Part shown: piece by piece, positions 56,098-64,000 of the stretch | Position numbering within the stretch: the stretch's first letter is position 1 | Layout of the letters: each line of letters begins with the position of its first letter | From: JANWVO01 sp964458495 | GTDB lineage: Bacteria > Acidobacteriota > Terriglobia > Bryobacterales > Bryobacteraceae | NCBI GenBank assembly: GCA_964458495.1 | Contig: CAYWJB010000016.1 | Location: 1-64,000 of the forward strand | Direction of reading: 5' to 3' | DNA length: 64,000 nt | The notes under the pieces: generated by a model | Database searches by the model: none | Seen by the model: only the letters and a program-made list of their open reading frames with translations | What the model was told of the DNA's origin: nothing | Made by a program: the position numbers and the translations under genes

Positions 56098-57958
56098 TGG
56101 CCAGTTCGGCGGCGTAGCGGTTGACCTGCTCCTGCTGGCCGGCGACGTTGCGCAGCGTGTTGATGTTCTGGCGCAGGCGCTCCTGCTCTGAACCAAGATC
56201 GCGCAATTCTGTTTCGGCGCGGCGGAGGTCGGCGTCGGCGCTTGCGATCTCGCTCTTCCTGGCGGCGATGGCTTCCAGTTGCTGGCGCTCGGCGGCGCCG
56301 AGGGCGCGGTTCCGGGTGTAGGACACAAGAAAGTCGGGTGTGAGGGAGGAGATGGCGGTGGAGCTCTCCACTTCACGCTCCTCCACCACGGCGAGCTTCG
56401 AAGTTCCCTGCGGGGCGAGAGCCGCGGAGAACCTCCAGGAGGAAGGCGTCGTCTCGTCCGCCTTGGGCTTGAGCAGCTTCCAGCCCGGCGTGACAGCGTG
56501 TTCGACGAGCAGCGTCTTCTCCTTTGCTTCGGCATTGAAAACGGTGTAAACGGTGGTGCGCTGGATGGCGGTGCGCGTGGTGAGCACGCCGCGGCTGGCG
56601 CGGAAGCTGCGGATGGTTTCCTCGCCGGACTCAAAGCTGGTGGTGACGCGCACCGCCTGATCGACGGCGTAGCTGATGAGGCGCTTCTCGCCGCTCTTGA
56701 GGACCTCCATCATCGCCTCTCCGGAATAGCCGGAAGAGTGGTAGACGGTGACGGGCCCGCCGTCGAGCGTCTTGCCGGTGGAGTTGGTGATCTCGGCGGC
56801 GTGGCGCGGGTTGGCTTGCGAGCGGTTGGAGTAGATCAGCAGCTTGCGCGCGGCGATCCTGCCCTGGAAAAAGGGCAGCAGGAGCGATTCGCCGGCGCGC
56901 GCATTGACGGGTGCGGAAAAGCTGTATTCGAACAGTTCGCCGGCTTCGCGCCCTTCCGCCGCCGGCTCGACGCTGCTCAACTCCATCGGGGCGGGAGCGG
57001 CGACAGCGGCCTCGTCGGCCGGCTTCCCGCGAAAGACCCTCATCGGACCGGCCTGCGCGGCAAGCCGCTGCGCGGATTTCTCCTCGGTGGCGACGGCGCC
57101 CGCATGCAGCTGCGGCGCGGCAGGTTCAATGCCAGGCAGATCGACGACCTTGCGCTGCAAATAGCGGGCTTCCAGCAGGCGTGTAAGGAAGGACACTGGC
57201 TTGCCGCTGACCACGCTCAGGGCGACCCCGTTCCAGTCCTCGCCGGTGGAGTTCTCGACAATCGCCCAGCCCTCCAGCGTGGCGTCGCCGGAGTCGGGCA
57301 TCAGCAGGCGGTAGGTGGACTTCCAGACGGGCGCGGGCGCGAGGTAGCGCGCGGTGAGGCGACGGTCGCCGGAACCCGCGAGATCGACGAGGACGGTGCG
57401 GCGGTCGGGAACGAGATCCCTCGCCATGCGGGCGAGGGCATCGGCGAACCGCTTCTGGAGGCGCGGGTCGGAGAAGCGGAGCCCGGAGGCGGCGTCGAGA
57501 TCGAAGACGGCGAAGGCGCCCGAATCCAACAAAAGCGTGAGTTCCTGTTTTTGCCCCTGGTTGGGCAGCAGGGCGGCGCGCCCGGAGACGATGACGCCCG
57601 CGGCGGGGCTGCCGCGGTAGTCCATCTCGACGCGGGCGCCGCGCCATTGATCGAGCAGCGCCGCGAGCGGCTGCTGCGGCTGGATCCGGACCGCCGCAGG
57701 CGGATCGCCTGCCGGCGCGGAATCAGTGAATTCATAGCGCACGCGCTGCACGCCTCCCGGCGCGTCGAGCACCAGCGACTTCAGAACGTCGTCGAGCTCC
57801 GCGGCGCGAAATTCGAGCGCCGCCGGCTCGCCCGCCTGCACCGTGCCCGATCGCTCATAAAAGGCGACGCCGTTCTTGTAGACGACGACGCGCCGGACAG
57901 GCAGGGGCGCCGCCGCAAGCAACCCTGCGGCGAGCAGGACGGAAAGGGTGAATTTCAT
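55988..57958 (-). CDS. secreted DUF4139 domain protein with C-terminal coiled coil
   Basis: 656 residues with a signal peptide (MKFTLSVLLAAGLLAA). Near residue 23 it begins VRRVVVYKNGVAFYERSGTV, the N-terminal strand pattern of DUF4140/DUF4139 proteins. The DUF4139 beta region spans ~200-540 (APVWKSTYRLLMPDSGDATLEGWAIVENSTGEDWNGVALSVVSGKPVSF, KLLIYSNRSQANPRHAAEITNSTGKTLDGGPVTVY). Residues ~565-656 are a long coiled coil (KSEIASADADLRRAETELRDLGSEQERLRQNINTLRNVA...DRISELRRRKAAMETELNALIEKLEF). Function unknown. The promoter faces the receiver gene at 58008 across 49 bp. Confidence 0.88.
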   Translation of the reverse strand: MKFTLSVLLAAGLLAAAPLPVRRVVVYKNGVAFYERSGTVQAGEPAALEFRAAELDDVLKSLVLDAPGGVQRVRYEFTDSAPAGDPPAAVRIQPQQPLAALLDQWRGARVEMDYRGSPAAGVIVSGRAALLPNQGQKQELTLLLDSGAFAVFDLDAASGLRFSDPRLQKRFADALARMARDLVPDRRTVLVDLAGSGDRRLTARYLAPAPVWKSTYRLLMPDSGDATLEGWAIVENSTGEDWNGVALSVVSGKPVSFLTRLLEARYLQRKVVDLPGIEPAAPQLHAGAVATEEKSAQRLAAQAGPMRVFRGKPADEAAVAAPAPMELSSVEPAAEGREAGELFEYSFSAPVNARAGESLLLPFFQGRIAARKLLIYSNRSQANPRHAAEITNSTGKTLDGGPVTVYHSSGYSGEAMMEVLKSGEKRLISYAVDQAVRVTTSFESGEETIRSFRASRGVLTTRTAIQRTTVYTVFNAEAKEKTLLVEHAVTPGWKLLKPKADETTPSSWRFSAALAPQGTSKLAVVEEREVESSTAISSLTPDFLVSYTRNRALGAAERQQLEAIAARKSEIASADADLRRAETELRDLGSEQERLRQNINTLRNVAGQQEQVNRYAAELAKGDVRITQLRDRISELRRRKAAMETELNALIEKLEF

Positions 57959-58007
57959 GCGCTTGCTCCTCTGGTCATGATAAGGTCAAGGACACGCCGC
58001 AACGGTC

Positions 58008-58391
58008 ATGGCCATCCTGCTGGTGGACGACGAAAAGCCGCTGCTCGAACTGCTCAGGCGCTTTCTGGAACGCGCCGGCTATGAGGTGGACGTGTCGGAG
58101 ACGGGATTCGGTGCGCTGGAGAAGTGCCGGTCGGCGCCCGGGAGGTACTCGGTGGCGGTACTGGACCTGAAGCTGCCGGACATTGGCGGGGCGGAGTTGC
58201 TTCCGGAGCTGCTGGAAACATCGCCTGCGCTGAAGGTGCTGGTGGCCAGTGGGACGCCGTACAGCCCGCAGCGGCTGCCGGCGGCATTGCGGCCGCGGGT
58301 GCGTGCGCTGCTGAAGCCATTTGTGCCGAAAGAACTGCTGGAGGCGATCCGGCTGCTGGGGGAGCAAGGGCGGGCGGCGTCAGTCCAGTAG
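58008..58391 (+). CDS. stand-alone response regulator receiver
   Basis: 127 residues. A single receiver domain with LLVDDEKPLLELLRRFLERAGYEVDVSETG, phosphoacceptor Asp in VAVLDLKLPDIGG (~53), Ser/Thr in VLVASGTPY (~82) and Lys in LLKPFVPKELLEAI (~104). All switch residues are retained and there is no output domain. Divergent from the DUF4139 gene; its 3' end overlaps the next minus-strand gene by 12 bp. Partner kinase not in the window. Confidence 0.92.
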   Translation: MAILLVDDEKPLLELLRRFLERAGYEVDVSETGFGALEKCRSAPGRYSVAVLDLKLPDIGGAELLPELLETSPALKVLVASGTPYSPQRLPAALRPRVRALLKPFVPKELLEAIRLLGEQGRAASVQ

Positions 58392-58934
58392 CGCCTTGAG
58401 GCGTTCGGCGAAGTTTTCCTCGTCTTCGGTCCAAAGCAGGCGGCGTTCGGCGATGAGTTCGTTTTCGAGATCCGCGGCGAGGTGCAAGATGCTGCGGATG
58501 TTGGACTGCACGGGGCGCAGCTGGTCGCTGGCCGGCTCGGGCAGGTAAAGGCGCTGCGGGCCGAGGTCCAGACGGACGTGCTCGCCGCGGGGCGCGTCAA
58601 ACCAGGGAGCGAAGATCTCGAGCAGGACGGTTGAAGGCTTGAGCTCCCACTGGCCGGTCCATTGCCAGAGGTCCCAGCGGAGCTGGACCTGGACGGCGAT
58701 GTCGTCGTTAAGGTGTTCCTGGAGGCGGGAAGCCGCAGCCTGGGGGTCGAGATCGCCGTCGTAATATTCCTCCAGCAGGGGCGCCTCGCAGAAGGCGACG
58801 GGATACACGCGCAGCACGCCGCCGGGCAGAAGGCGGGACTGCGGGAAGACGGCGACGGCCTTTTTCAGGTAGAGAGGCAGGCCGACGGGGGCGAAGTTCT
58901 TCAGCCACAGCGAAAGGAAGAGCGGGTCGTGCAT
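58380..58934 (-). CDS. conserved-looking cytoplasmic protein, unknown function
   Basis: 184 residues, no signal peptide or membrane segment. Contains LWLKNFAPVGLPLYLKKAVAVFPQSRLLPGGVLRVYPVAFCEAPLLEEYYDGDLD and a Trp-rich block RWDLWQWTGQWELKPSTVLLEIFAPWFDAPRGEHVRLDLG, ending in helices (AADLENELIAERRLLWTEDEENFAERLKALLD). I do not recognise the family. It begins 8 bp after the glgB stop, so it is probably co-transcribed with glgB. Confidence 0.75.
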   Translation of the reverse strand: MHDPLFLSLWLKNFAPVGLPLYLKKAVAVFPQSRLLPGGVLRVYPVAFCEAPLLEEYYDGDLDPQAAASRLQEHLNDDIAVQVQLRWDLWQWTGQWELKPSTVLLEIFAPWFDAPRGEHVRLDLGPQRLYLPEPASDQLRPVQSNIRSILHLAADLENELIAERRLLWTEDEENFAERLKALLD

Positions 58935-58942
58935 GGGCGGTG

Positions 58943-61111
58943 TCAGTCTCCGGCGCGGCGGCAGACGGCAACGGCGAGCGGAGGCAGCGTGAGGGAAAGG
59001 CTCTGGCGGCGGCCGTGCATCTCGACGCGGTCGGTCCAGAGTTCGCCGTCATTGCCGACGCCGCTGCCGCCGAAGCGCTCCCAGTCGGTGTTGAAGATCT
59101 CCCGCCAGAGGCCCGGCTCGGGGACGCCGATGCGGTAGTTGTGACGGACGACGGGAGTGAAATTGCACACCCAGACGGTGCAATCGCGCCCGTTTTTCGA
59201 ACGCCGGAGGAAGCTGATGACGCTCGAATCGACGTCGTGGATGTCGATCCAGTCGAAGCCGTTCCAGTGAAAATCCACTTCGTACAGGGAGGGTTCCGAA
59301 GCGTAGAAATGATTCAGCTCCCGGACGAACTCCTGCAATTTCCTGTGGAAATCGTACTGGAGCAGGTCCCAGCGAAGCTGTCCCTGCCAGTTCCATTCCT
59401 CGTACTGCCCGAGCTCGCAGCCCATGAAGAGGAGTTTCTTGCCCGGGTGCCCGTACATATAGCCGAGGAAGGCGCGTACGTTGGCGAAGCGCTGCCACTC
59501 GTCGCCGGGCATCTTGGCGATGAGGGACGCCTTCCCGTGGACCACCTCGTCGTGGGAGATAGGCAGGAGGAAGTTCTCGGTAAAGGCGTAGAGGAGGCTG
59601 AAAGTGATCTGGTTGTGGCGGAACTTCCGGAACAGGGGGTCGGCGCGGAAGTAGCCGAACATGTCGTGCATCCAGCCCATGTTCCACTTCATGGTGAAGC
59701 CGAGCCCGCCGGCATAGACGGGGTGCGAGACGCCGGCGAAGGAGGTGGACTCCTCGGCGATGGTGACGGCGCCGGGGACTTTGTGGGCCTCTTCGTTGAA
59801 TTTCCGCAGGAAAGAAATGGCTTCCAGGTTCTCGTTGCCGCCGTATTTGTTGGGGATCCATTCCCCATCTTTTCGGCCGTAATCAAGGTAGAGAATGGAG
59901 GCGACGGCGTCGACGCGAAGGCCGTCGATATGATATTCCTTCAGCCAGAAAAGGGCATTCGAGATGAGAAAATTGCGGACCTCGTTGCGGGCATAATTGA
60001 AGATCAGCGTGCCCCATTCCTTGTGCTCCCCAAGGCGGGGATCCTCGTATTCATAGCAGGCGGTGCCGTCGAAGCGGGCCAGCCCGTGGGCGTCCCTCGG
60101 GAAGTGGCCGGGCACCCAGTCGACGATGACGCCGATGCCGTGCCGGTGGCACTCCTCGACGAAGAAGCGAAAATCGTCGGGCGAGCCGAAGCGGGCGGTG
60201 GGGGCGTAGTAGCCTGTGACCTGGTAGCCCCAGCTGCCTGCGTAGGGGTGCTCCATGACGGGCATCAGCTCGATGTGGGTGTAGCCGAGCCGCTGCACAT
60301 AGGGCACGAGGTGGGCGGCGAGGTCGCGGTAGGTGAGGGGCTCGCCTTCGGGGGTTTTCATCCAGGATTCGAGGTGGACCTCGTAGCAGTTGAAGGGGCG
60401 CTCCAGCCAGTTGGTGCGGGCGCGGCGCTCCATCCATTCTCCGTCGTTCCACTGGTGGTGGCCGGTGGGCCAGACCATGGAGGCGGTGAGCGGTGGCTGT
60501 TCGGCGGCGAAGGCGTAGGGATCGCACTTCATCTCGGAGACGCCGAAGATTTTGGAGCGGACGAAGTATTTGTAGATGTCTCCCTGGCGTACGCCGGGGA
60601 GGAAGAGCTCCCAAATGCCTCCTTCGCGGCGGCGCATGGGATGGCGGAAAGAGTCCCATTGATTGAAACTGCCGGCGACGCAGACGGCTTCGGCGTTGGG
60701 GGCCCAGACGGCGAAGCGGCAACCCTGGACGCCGTCGATTTCCATGAGGTGCGCGCCCATGGTGCGCCACGCCTCGTAGTGGGTGCCCTCGGCGTGGAGG
60801 TAGACTTCGAAGTCGCTGAGCAGGAGGCCGAAGCGGTAGGGGTCCTCGACGATTTCCGTTCCGCCGCGATGGAGCGACAGTTCCAGCAGATAGCGGCCGG
60901 GGTGGTTGGCAAGTTGCGCGCCATAGAGGCCGCCGGGATGGAGCCTGGCCATGGGGACGCGGCCGCCGCCTTCCGGCAGCAGGGCGGCCTCGGCAGCGTG
61001 GGGGAGGAAGGCGCGGACGACCCACCCATCCTCGACGCGGTGCGGGCCGAGAACGGAGAACGGATCCCCATGGTAGCCGCCGACGATCGCGTCGAATTCA
61101 CCGGGCATCAT
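58943..61111 (-). CDS. glgB: 1,4-alpha-glucan branching enzyme
   Basis: 722 residues from the ATG at 61111 (a second ATG at 61108 is adjacent); the open frame to 61288 runs antisense through add. An N-terminal CBM48-type region with GGYHGDPFSVLGPHRVEDGW is followed by GRFAVWAPNAEAVCVAGSFNQWD-type CRFAVWAPNAEAVCVAGSFNQWDSF (~110-135). GH13 barrel: YTHIELMPVMEHPYAGSWGYQVTGYYAPT, GLRVDAVASILYLDY (nucleophile Asp), GAVTIAEESTSF (acid/base Glu), PISHDEVVHGKASLI (third Asp). It introduces alpha-1,6 branches in glycogen. Only 19 bp separate its start from the divergent add gene. Confidence 0.96.
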   Translation of the reverse strand: MMPGEFDAIVGGYHGDPFSVLGPHRVEDGWVVRAFLPHAAEAALLPEGGGRVPMARLHPGGLYGAQLANHPGRYLLELSLHRGGTEIVEDPYRFGLLLSDFEVYLHAEGTHYEAWRTMGAHLMEIDGVQGCRFAVWAPNAEAVCVAGSFNQWDSFRHPMRRREGGIWELFLPGVRQGDIYKYFVRSKIFGVSEMKCDPYAFAAEQPPLTASMVWPTGHHQWNDGEWMERRARTNWLERPFNCYEVHLESWMKTPEGEPLTYRDLAAHLVPYVQRLGYTHIELMPVMEHPYAGSWGYQVTGYYAPTARFGSPDDFRFFVEECHRHGIGVIVDWVPGHFPRDAHGLARFDGTACYEYEDPRLGEHKEWGTLIFNYARNEVRNFLISNALFWLKEYHIDGLRVDAVASILYLDYGRKDGEWIPNKYGGNENLEAISFLRKFNEEAHKVPGAVTIAEESTSFAGVSHPVYAGGLGFTMKWNMGWMHDMFGYFRADPLFRKFRHNQITFSLLYAFTENFLLPISHDEVVHGKASLIAKMPGDEWQRFANVRAFLGYMYGHPGKKLLFMGCELGQYEEWNWQGQLRWDLLQYDFHRKLQEFVRELNHFYASEPSLYEVDFHWNGFDWIDIHDVDSSVISFLRRSKNGRDCTVWVCNFTPVVRHNYRIGVPEPGLWREIFNTDWERFGGSGVGNDGELWTDRVEMHGRRQSLSLTLPPLAVAVCRRAGD

Positions 61112-61130
61112 GCGGCTATTATGGCAATTC

Positions 61131-62063
61131 ATGGACCTGAGGTCACTCGAGAAGGCCGAACTGCACGTGCACCTGGAGGGCGCGGCGGCGCCGGAGACGC
61201 TGTGCGAGATCGTGCCCGGGCTGACGGCGGAGGAGGCGCGGGCGCGAAGCGGGTTCTCGAACTTCGGAGAATTTCTGCAGGTTTTCAAGTGGGTTCACAC
61301 ATGTCTGCGCCGCCCGGAACACTTCGCTCTGGTGCTCCGGCGGCTGCTCGAGCGGCTGGAAGGGGAGGGTGTGCGTTATGCAGAGGTGAACGTCAGCGCG
61401 GGGGTGATCCTGTGGCGCGGGCTGCCGCTGGACGAGTTTTTCCTCGCGCTGGCGGAGGAGGCGGAACGGGGCGCGATGCCGGTGCGGTTTCTCTTCGATG
61501 CGGTGCGGCAGTTCGGCGCGGACCATGTGCGGGCGACGGCGGAAGCGGCGGTACGGTGGCGCGGGCGGGGAGTCGTGGGTTTCGGCATTGGGGGGGATGA
61601 GGCGCGCGGGCCGGCGCGGCTGTACCGGGAGGTGTTCGACTACGCGCGCGCGCACGGGCTGGCGGCAGTGCCTCACGGCGGCGAAACGACGGGGCCGGAG
61701 AGCGTGTGGGAGGCGCTGGAGTGCGGGGCGCGGCGCATCGGGCACGGGATTCGCGCGGTGGAAGATCCGGCGCTGATGGATGAGCTGCGGCGGCGCGATG
61801 TGGCGCTGGAGATCTGCATCACAAGCAACGTGCGGACGGGCGCGGTGAGGAGCCTGGAGGAGCACCCGGTGCGGAGGTTGCATGAGGCGGGCGTGCCGCT
61901 GACGCTGAACACGGACGATCCGGCGCTGTTCGGGACGACGCTCGTGGGCGAATACGAGCTGGCGCGGGACGTTTTCGGATTTTCGGAAGAGGATCTGCGG
62001 ATGCTGGCGCGCAACAGCTTCCGCTACGCGCTGGCGGCCCCGCCGGAGTCCTGTTCCGCCTGA
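61131..62063 (+). CDS. add: adenosine deaminase family amidohydrolase
   Basis: 310 residues from the ATG at 61131 (ATG 61110 is an alternative that would overlap glgB). Metal HxH in KAELHVHLEGAAAPETL (~8-24), FDAVRQFGADHVRATAEAAVRW, HGGETTGPESVWEAL (catalytic HxGE, ~180), RIGHGIRAVEDPALMDEL (~203), ITSNVRTGAV and TLNTDDPALFGTTLVGEY (Asp pair, ~265). It deaminates adenosine to inosine, or a related nucleoside (aminodeoxyfutalosine is the usual alternative in this family). The 3' end overlaps cysE by 40 bp. Confidence 0.88.
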   Translation: MDLRSLEKAELHVHLEGAAAPETLCEIVPGLTAEEARARSGFSNFGEFLQVFKWVHTCLRRPEHFALVLRRLLERLEGEGVRYAEVNVSAGVILWRGLPLDEFFLALAEEAERGAMPVRFLFDAVRQFGADHVRATAEAAVRWRGRGVVGFGIGGDEARGPARLYREVFDYARAHGLAAVPHGGETTGPESVWEALECGARRIGHGIRAVEDPALMDELRRRDVALEICITSNVRTGAVRSLEEHPVRRLHEAGVPLTLNTDDPALFGTTLVGEYELARDVFGFSEEDLRMLARNSFRYALAAPPESCSA

Positions 62064-62701
62064 GGGATTCTCGAAGCGAGATCGCGGACGAGCTTTTCGA
62101 GCTCTTCGACCCGCTGGGCCAGCTGTTCGATGGCCTGTCCTTCGGGGTCGGGGAGCTTGGCGTGCTCGAGGACCTCTTCGTTGTCGATGCGGCTGCGGAC
62201 GATGCGGCCAGGGACGCCGACAACGGTGGAGTGATCGGGGACGGACTTGAGGACGACCGAGCCGGCGCCGATGCGGACGTGGTCGCCGATGGTGATGTTG
62301 CCGAGCACCTTGGCGCCGCTGCCGATGACGACGTGGTTGCCGAGCGTTGGGTGGCGCTTGCCGCGCTCCTTGCCGGTGCCGCCGAGGGTGACGCCCTGAT
62401 AGAGGAGGCAATCGTCGCCGACGATGGCCGTTTCGCCGATGACCACGCCCATGCCGTGGTCGATGAAGAAGCGGCGGCCGATCTGCGCGCCGGGGTGAAT
62501 CTCGATGCCGGTGAGCGACCGCGAGAGCTGGCTGATGATGCGGGCGGTGGTGGTGAAGCCCGCCTTGTAAAGCTTGTGAGCGAGGCGGTGGAAGAGGATC
62601 GCATGGAACCCGGGGTAACAGAACAGGATTTCGATGACGCTCTTGGCGGCGGGGTCTTCGCGGAAGATCGTGTCGATCTGTTCCCGGATGGTGCGAAACA
62701 T
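62024..62701 (-). CDS. cysE: serine O-acetyltransferase
   Basis: 225 residues from the ATG at 62701. An N-terminal helical part (FRTIREQIDTIFREDPAAKSVIEILFCYPGFHAILFHRLAHKLY) and a left-handed beta helix of hexapeptides: GIEIHPGAQIGRRFFIDHGMGVVIGETAIVGDDCLLYQGVTLGGTG (catalytic His/Asp region, ~65-110), then HPTLGNHVVIGSGAKVLGNITIGDHVRIGAGSVVL. The C-terminal helix (~180-225) includes a short coiled segment. It makes O-acetylserine for cysteine synthesis. 29 bp after the LOG gene on the same strand. Confidence 0.95.
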   Translation of the reverse strand: MFRTIREQIDTIFREDPAAKSVIEILFCYPGFHAILFHRLAHKLYKAGFTTTARIISQLSRSLTGIEIHPGAQIGRRFFIDHGMGVVIGETAIVGDDCLLYQGVTLGGTGKERGKRHPTLGNHVVIGSGAKVLGNITIGDHVRIGAGSVVLKSVPDHSTVVGVPGRIVRSRIDNEEVLEHAKLPDPEGQAIEQLAQRVEELEKLVRDLASRIPQAEQDSGGAASA

Positions 62702-62730
62702 CGTGTGTTCCCTATTATGCGCCCGGCGGC

Positions 62731-63306
62731 TCAATCGCGCTGCCACCATTTCCCGGCCTGCGGGGGGACATGGCGGGTCATGGCGTCGAGCAGGGCGGCG
62801 GGATCTTCGCCGGAAAGGATCATCTGGCGGTGGGCGGGATGGAGGAAGCCGTCCGTGGCGGCGCGGTCGCAAAACCGGAGAAGCGAATCGAAGTAGCCAT
62901 CGACGTTGAGAAGCGCGACGGGTTTGTGATGGAAGCCGAGCTGGGCCCATGTGAGGGTTTCAAAGAGTTCGTCGAGCGTGCCGAGGCCCCCGGGCAGGGC
63001 AAGAAACCCGCCGGCGAACTCGTTCATGAGGGCCTTGCGGTCGTGCATGGATTCGACGACATGGAGGCGGGTGAGCCCGGTGTGGGCCACTTCCTTGTCG
63101 ACGAGGGACTGGGGGATGACGCCGACGACCTCGCCGCCGGCGGCAAGAGCGGCATCGGCGAGCGCACCCATCAGGCCGACGCGCGCGCCGCCGTATACGA
63201 GCCGGAGGCGGCGCCGGGCGATTACCGCGCCGGTGAGGCGCGCGGCATCCATGAAAACGCCGCGGGCGCGGGAGCTGGACCCGCAGAAAACACAAATCGA
63301 CTGCAT
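62731..63306 (-). CDS. LOG/TIGR00730 family Rossmann-fold nucleotide hydrolase
   Basis: 191 residues from the ATG at 63306. SICVFCGSSSRARGVFMDAA at the N-terminus, VYGGARVGLMGALADAALAAGGEVVGVIPQSL (~37-70), and the signature ALPGGLGTLDELFETLTWAQLGFHHKPVALLN (PGGxGTxxE, ~108-115). LOG enzymes hydrolyse nucleoside 5'-monophosphates at the glycosidic bond and in some organisms yield cytokinins; the bacterial role is often housekeeping. First gene before cysE; divergent from lctP. Confidence 0.93.
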   Translation of the reverse strand: MQSICVFCGSSSRARGVFMDAARLTGAVIARRRLRLVYGGARVGLMGALADAALAAGGEVVGVIPQSLVDKEVAHTGLTRLHVVESMHDRKALMNEFAGGFLALPGGLGTLDELFETLTWAQLGFHHKPVALLNVDGYFDSLLRFCDRAATDGFLHPAHRQMILSGEDPAALLDAMTRHVPPQAGKWWQRD

Positions 63307-63384
63307 CCTGTTCCGAGCGTTGCACAGCCGGGGGCGGCGCGGGCGGGCTTTGATATGATGATGCCGCTTCTCTGGACACGAGCG

Positions 63385-64000
63385 ATGGAGATCTGGACGC
63401 AGAATTACGATCCGCTCGGCAATGCCGCGCTGTCGACAGCGGCGGCGGCGATCCCGGTGACGGTGCTCTTCTACCTGCTGGCGGTGCGCAAGATCAAGGC
63501 GCACCTGGCGGCGCTGTGGGCGTTGATTGCGGCCATGGCAGTGGCGGCGCTCATTTTCCGGATGCCGGTGCACATGGTGGCGGGCGCAGCGGCGCACGGC
63601 GCGGTGTATGCGTCGCTGTGGATCGCATGGGTGGTAGTGGGGGCGGTGTTCGTGTATGACCTGACGGTGCAGAGCGGGCACTTCGAGACGATCAAGGGTT
63701 CGATCGGGGCGATTACCGATGACCGCCGGGTGCAGATGCTGCTGATCGCATTCTGCTTTGGCGCCGTGCTGGAGGGAGCAGGGGGCGGAGGCGCGCCGGT
63801 GGCGGTGACGGCGGCGATGATGATCGGGCTGGGGTTCCGCCCGTTCGAGACGGCGATCGTCTGCCTGATGGCGAACACGGCGCCGGTGGCGTGGGGCGGG
63901 ATGGGAAACCCGGTGCGGGCGCTGGCGGCGGTCACCGGGCTGCCGGAGTCCGATCTGAGCGCGACGATGGGGCGGATCCTGCCTCCGATTGCGGCGCTGC
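63385..64000 (+). CDS. lctP: L-lactate permease, 3' truncated by window end
   Basis: The first ~205 residues of an LctP-family symporter. Start ATG at 63385 (MEIWTQNYDPLGN matches the family N-terminus); in-frame ATGs at 63355, 63358 and 63361 are alternatives. About six membrane helices are visible (ALSTAAAAIPVTVLFYLLAV, ALWALIAAMAVAALIF, VAGAAAHGAVYASLWIAWVVVGAVFVYDL). The conserved loop is present as LIAFCFGAVLEGAGGGGAPVAVTAAMMIGLGF, normally FEG-x-GFG-TPVA; here GG replaces the usual FG. It imports lactate or glycolate with a cation. The gene continues beyond 64000. Confidence 0.9.
   Translation, partial: MEIWTQNYDPLGNAALSTAAAAIPVTVLFYLLAVRKIKAHLAALWALIAAMAVAALIFRMPVHMVAGAAAHGAVYASLWIAWVVVGAVFVYDLTVQSGHFETIKGSIGAITDDRRVQMLLIAFCFGAVLEGAGGGGAPVAVTAAMMIGLGFRPFETAIVCLMANTAPVAWGGMGNPVRALAAVTGLPESDLSATMGRILPPIAAL

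Noticed and set aside
58940..61600. 886-codon plus-strand open frame antisense to glgB
   Set aside because: glgB on the minus strand has every catalytic residue; the antisense frame has no recognisable domain.

Overview
The window is a high-GC (clearly above 60%) bacterial chromosome segment. It most likely comes from an Acidobacteriota member of the Solibacter/Bryobacter group. Supporting signs are a DUF1549/DUF1553 + DUF1501 secreted pair, a TIGR03437-like ('Solibacter C-terminal') secreted protein, an XrtA-type polysaccharide deacetylase, many small secreted proteins of unknown function, and genes packed on both strands with frequent 4-bp stop/start overlaps. The lineage call is inference from gene content; no rRNA or tRNA gene was seen.

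Layout. 1-405: G-tracts and a roughly 90-bp tandem repeat with hairpins. 0.6-7.9 kb: DUF1549/1553 and DUF1501 proteins, a membrane protein, PlsC, a CDGSH Fe-S protein, a secreted unknown and a GH88 hydrolase. 7.9-12.4 kb (minus): a membrane protein fused to a spermidine-synthase-like domain, and an OPT transporter. 12.6-19.2 kb: ferredoxin, acyl-ACP thioesterase, YqeY, a class-V aminotransferase overlapping serA, an RRM protein, a ROK kinase and an exported methyltransferase. 19.3-24.8 kb (minus): three co-transcribed secreted proteins with tail-fibre-like and RIFT-barrel-like features. 25.0-30.1 kb: a GT4 glycosyltransferase, UDP-sugar dehydrogenase, deacetylase and outer-membrane-barrel-like protein, which look like part of an exopolysaccharide locus. 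30.2-33.3 kb: two TPR proteins and RNase III. 33.4-37.2 kb: a compact four-gene 2-hydroxy-diacid module (KRCGH lyase, LeuC2/DmdA-like, LeuD/DmdB-like, beta-decarboxylating dehydrogenase). 37.2-46.2 kb: aldo/keto reductase, GH-like protein, UPF0182, orphan receiver, two secreted proteins and MutY. 46.3-50 kb: uvrA, then a decayed REP-associated transposase inside 55-bp inverted repeats. 50-55.9 kb: pyrR-pyrB-pyrC (minus), hom, a perfect 202-bp tandem repeat, and a second homoserine-dehydrogenase-like gene. 56-64 kb: DUF4139 protein, orphan receiver, unknown gene, glgB, add, cysE, a LOG-family protein and a truncated lctP.

How the genes work together. Amino-acid supply is well represented (serA with its aminotransferase, hom, cysE, the LeuCD-like module), as is de novo pyrimidine synthesis (pyrRBC). 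Cell-surface polysaccharide synthesis and remodelling is a second theme. It joins the GT4-dehydrogenase-deacetylase operon with the facing secreted trio, the GH88 and the GH-like proteins.

Unusual features are concentrated in the non-coding DNA. These are four unrelated repeat systems: hairpin repeats at 1-405, a REPIN-like element at 40.14-40.22 kb, the transposase with inverted repeats at 49.07-49.96 kb, and the 202-bp array at 54.4-54.85 kb. A 110-bp duplication also straddles a stop/start junction at 55.88-56.10 kb. The plus strand is visibly G-rich at both ends of the window and C-rich from about 17 to 45 kb, regardless of gene strand.
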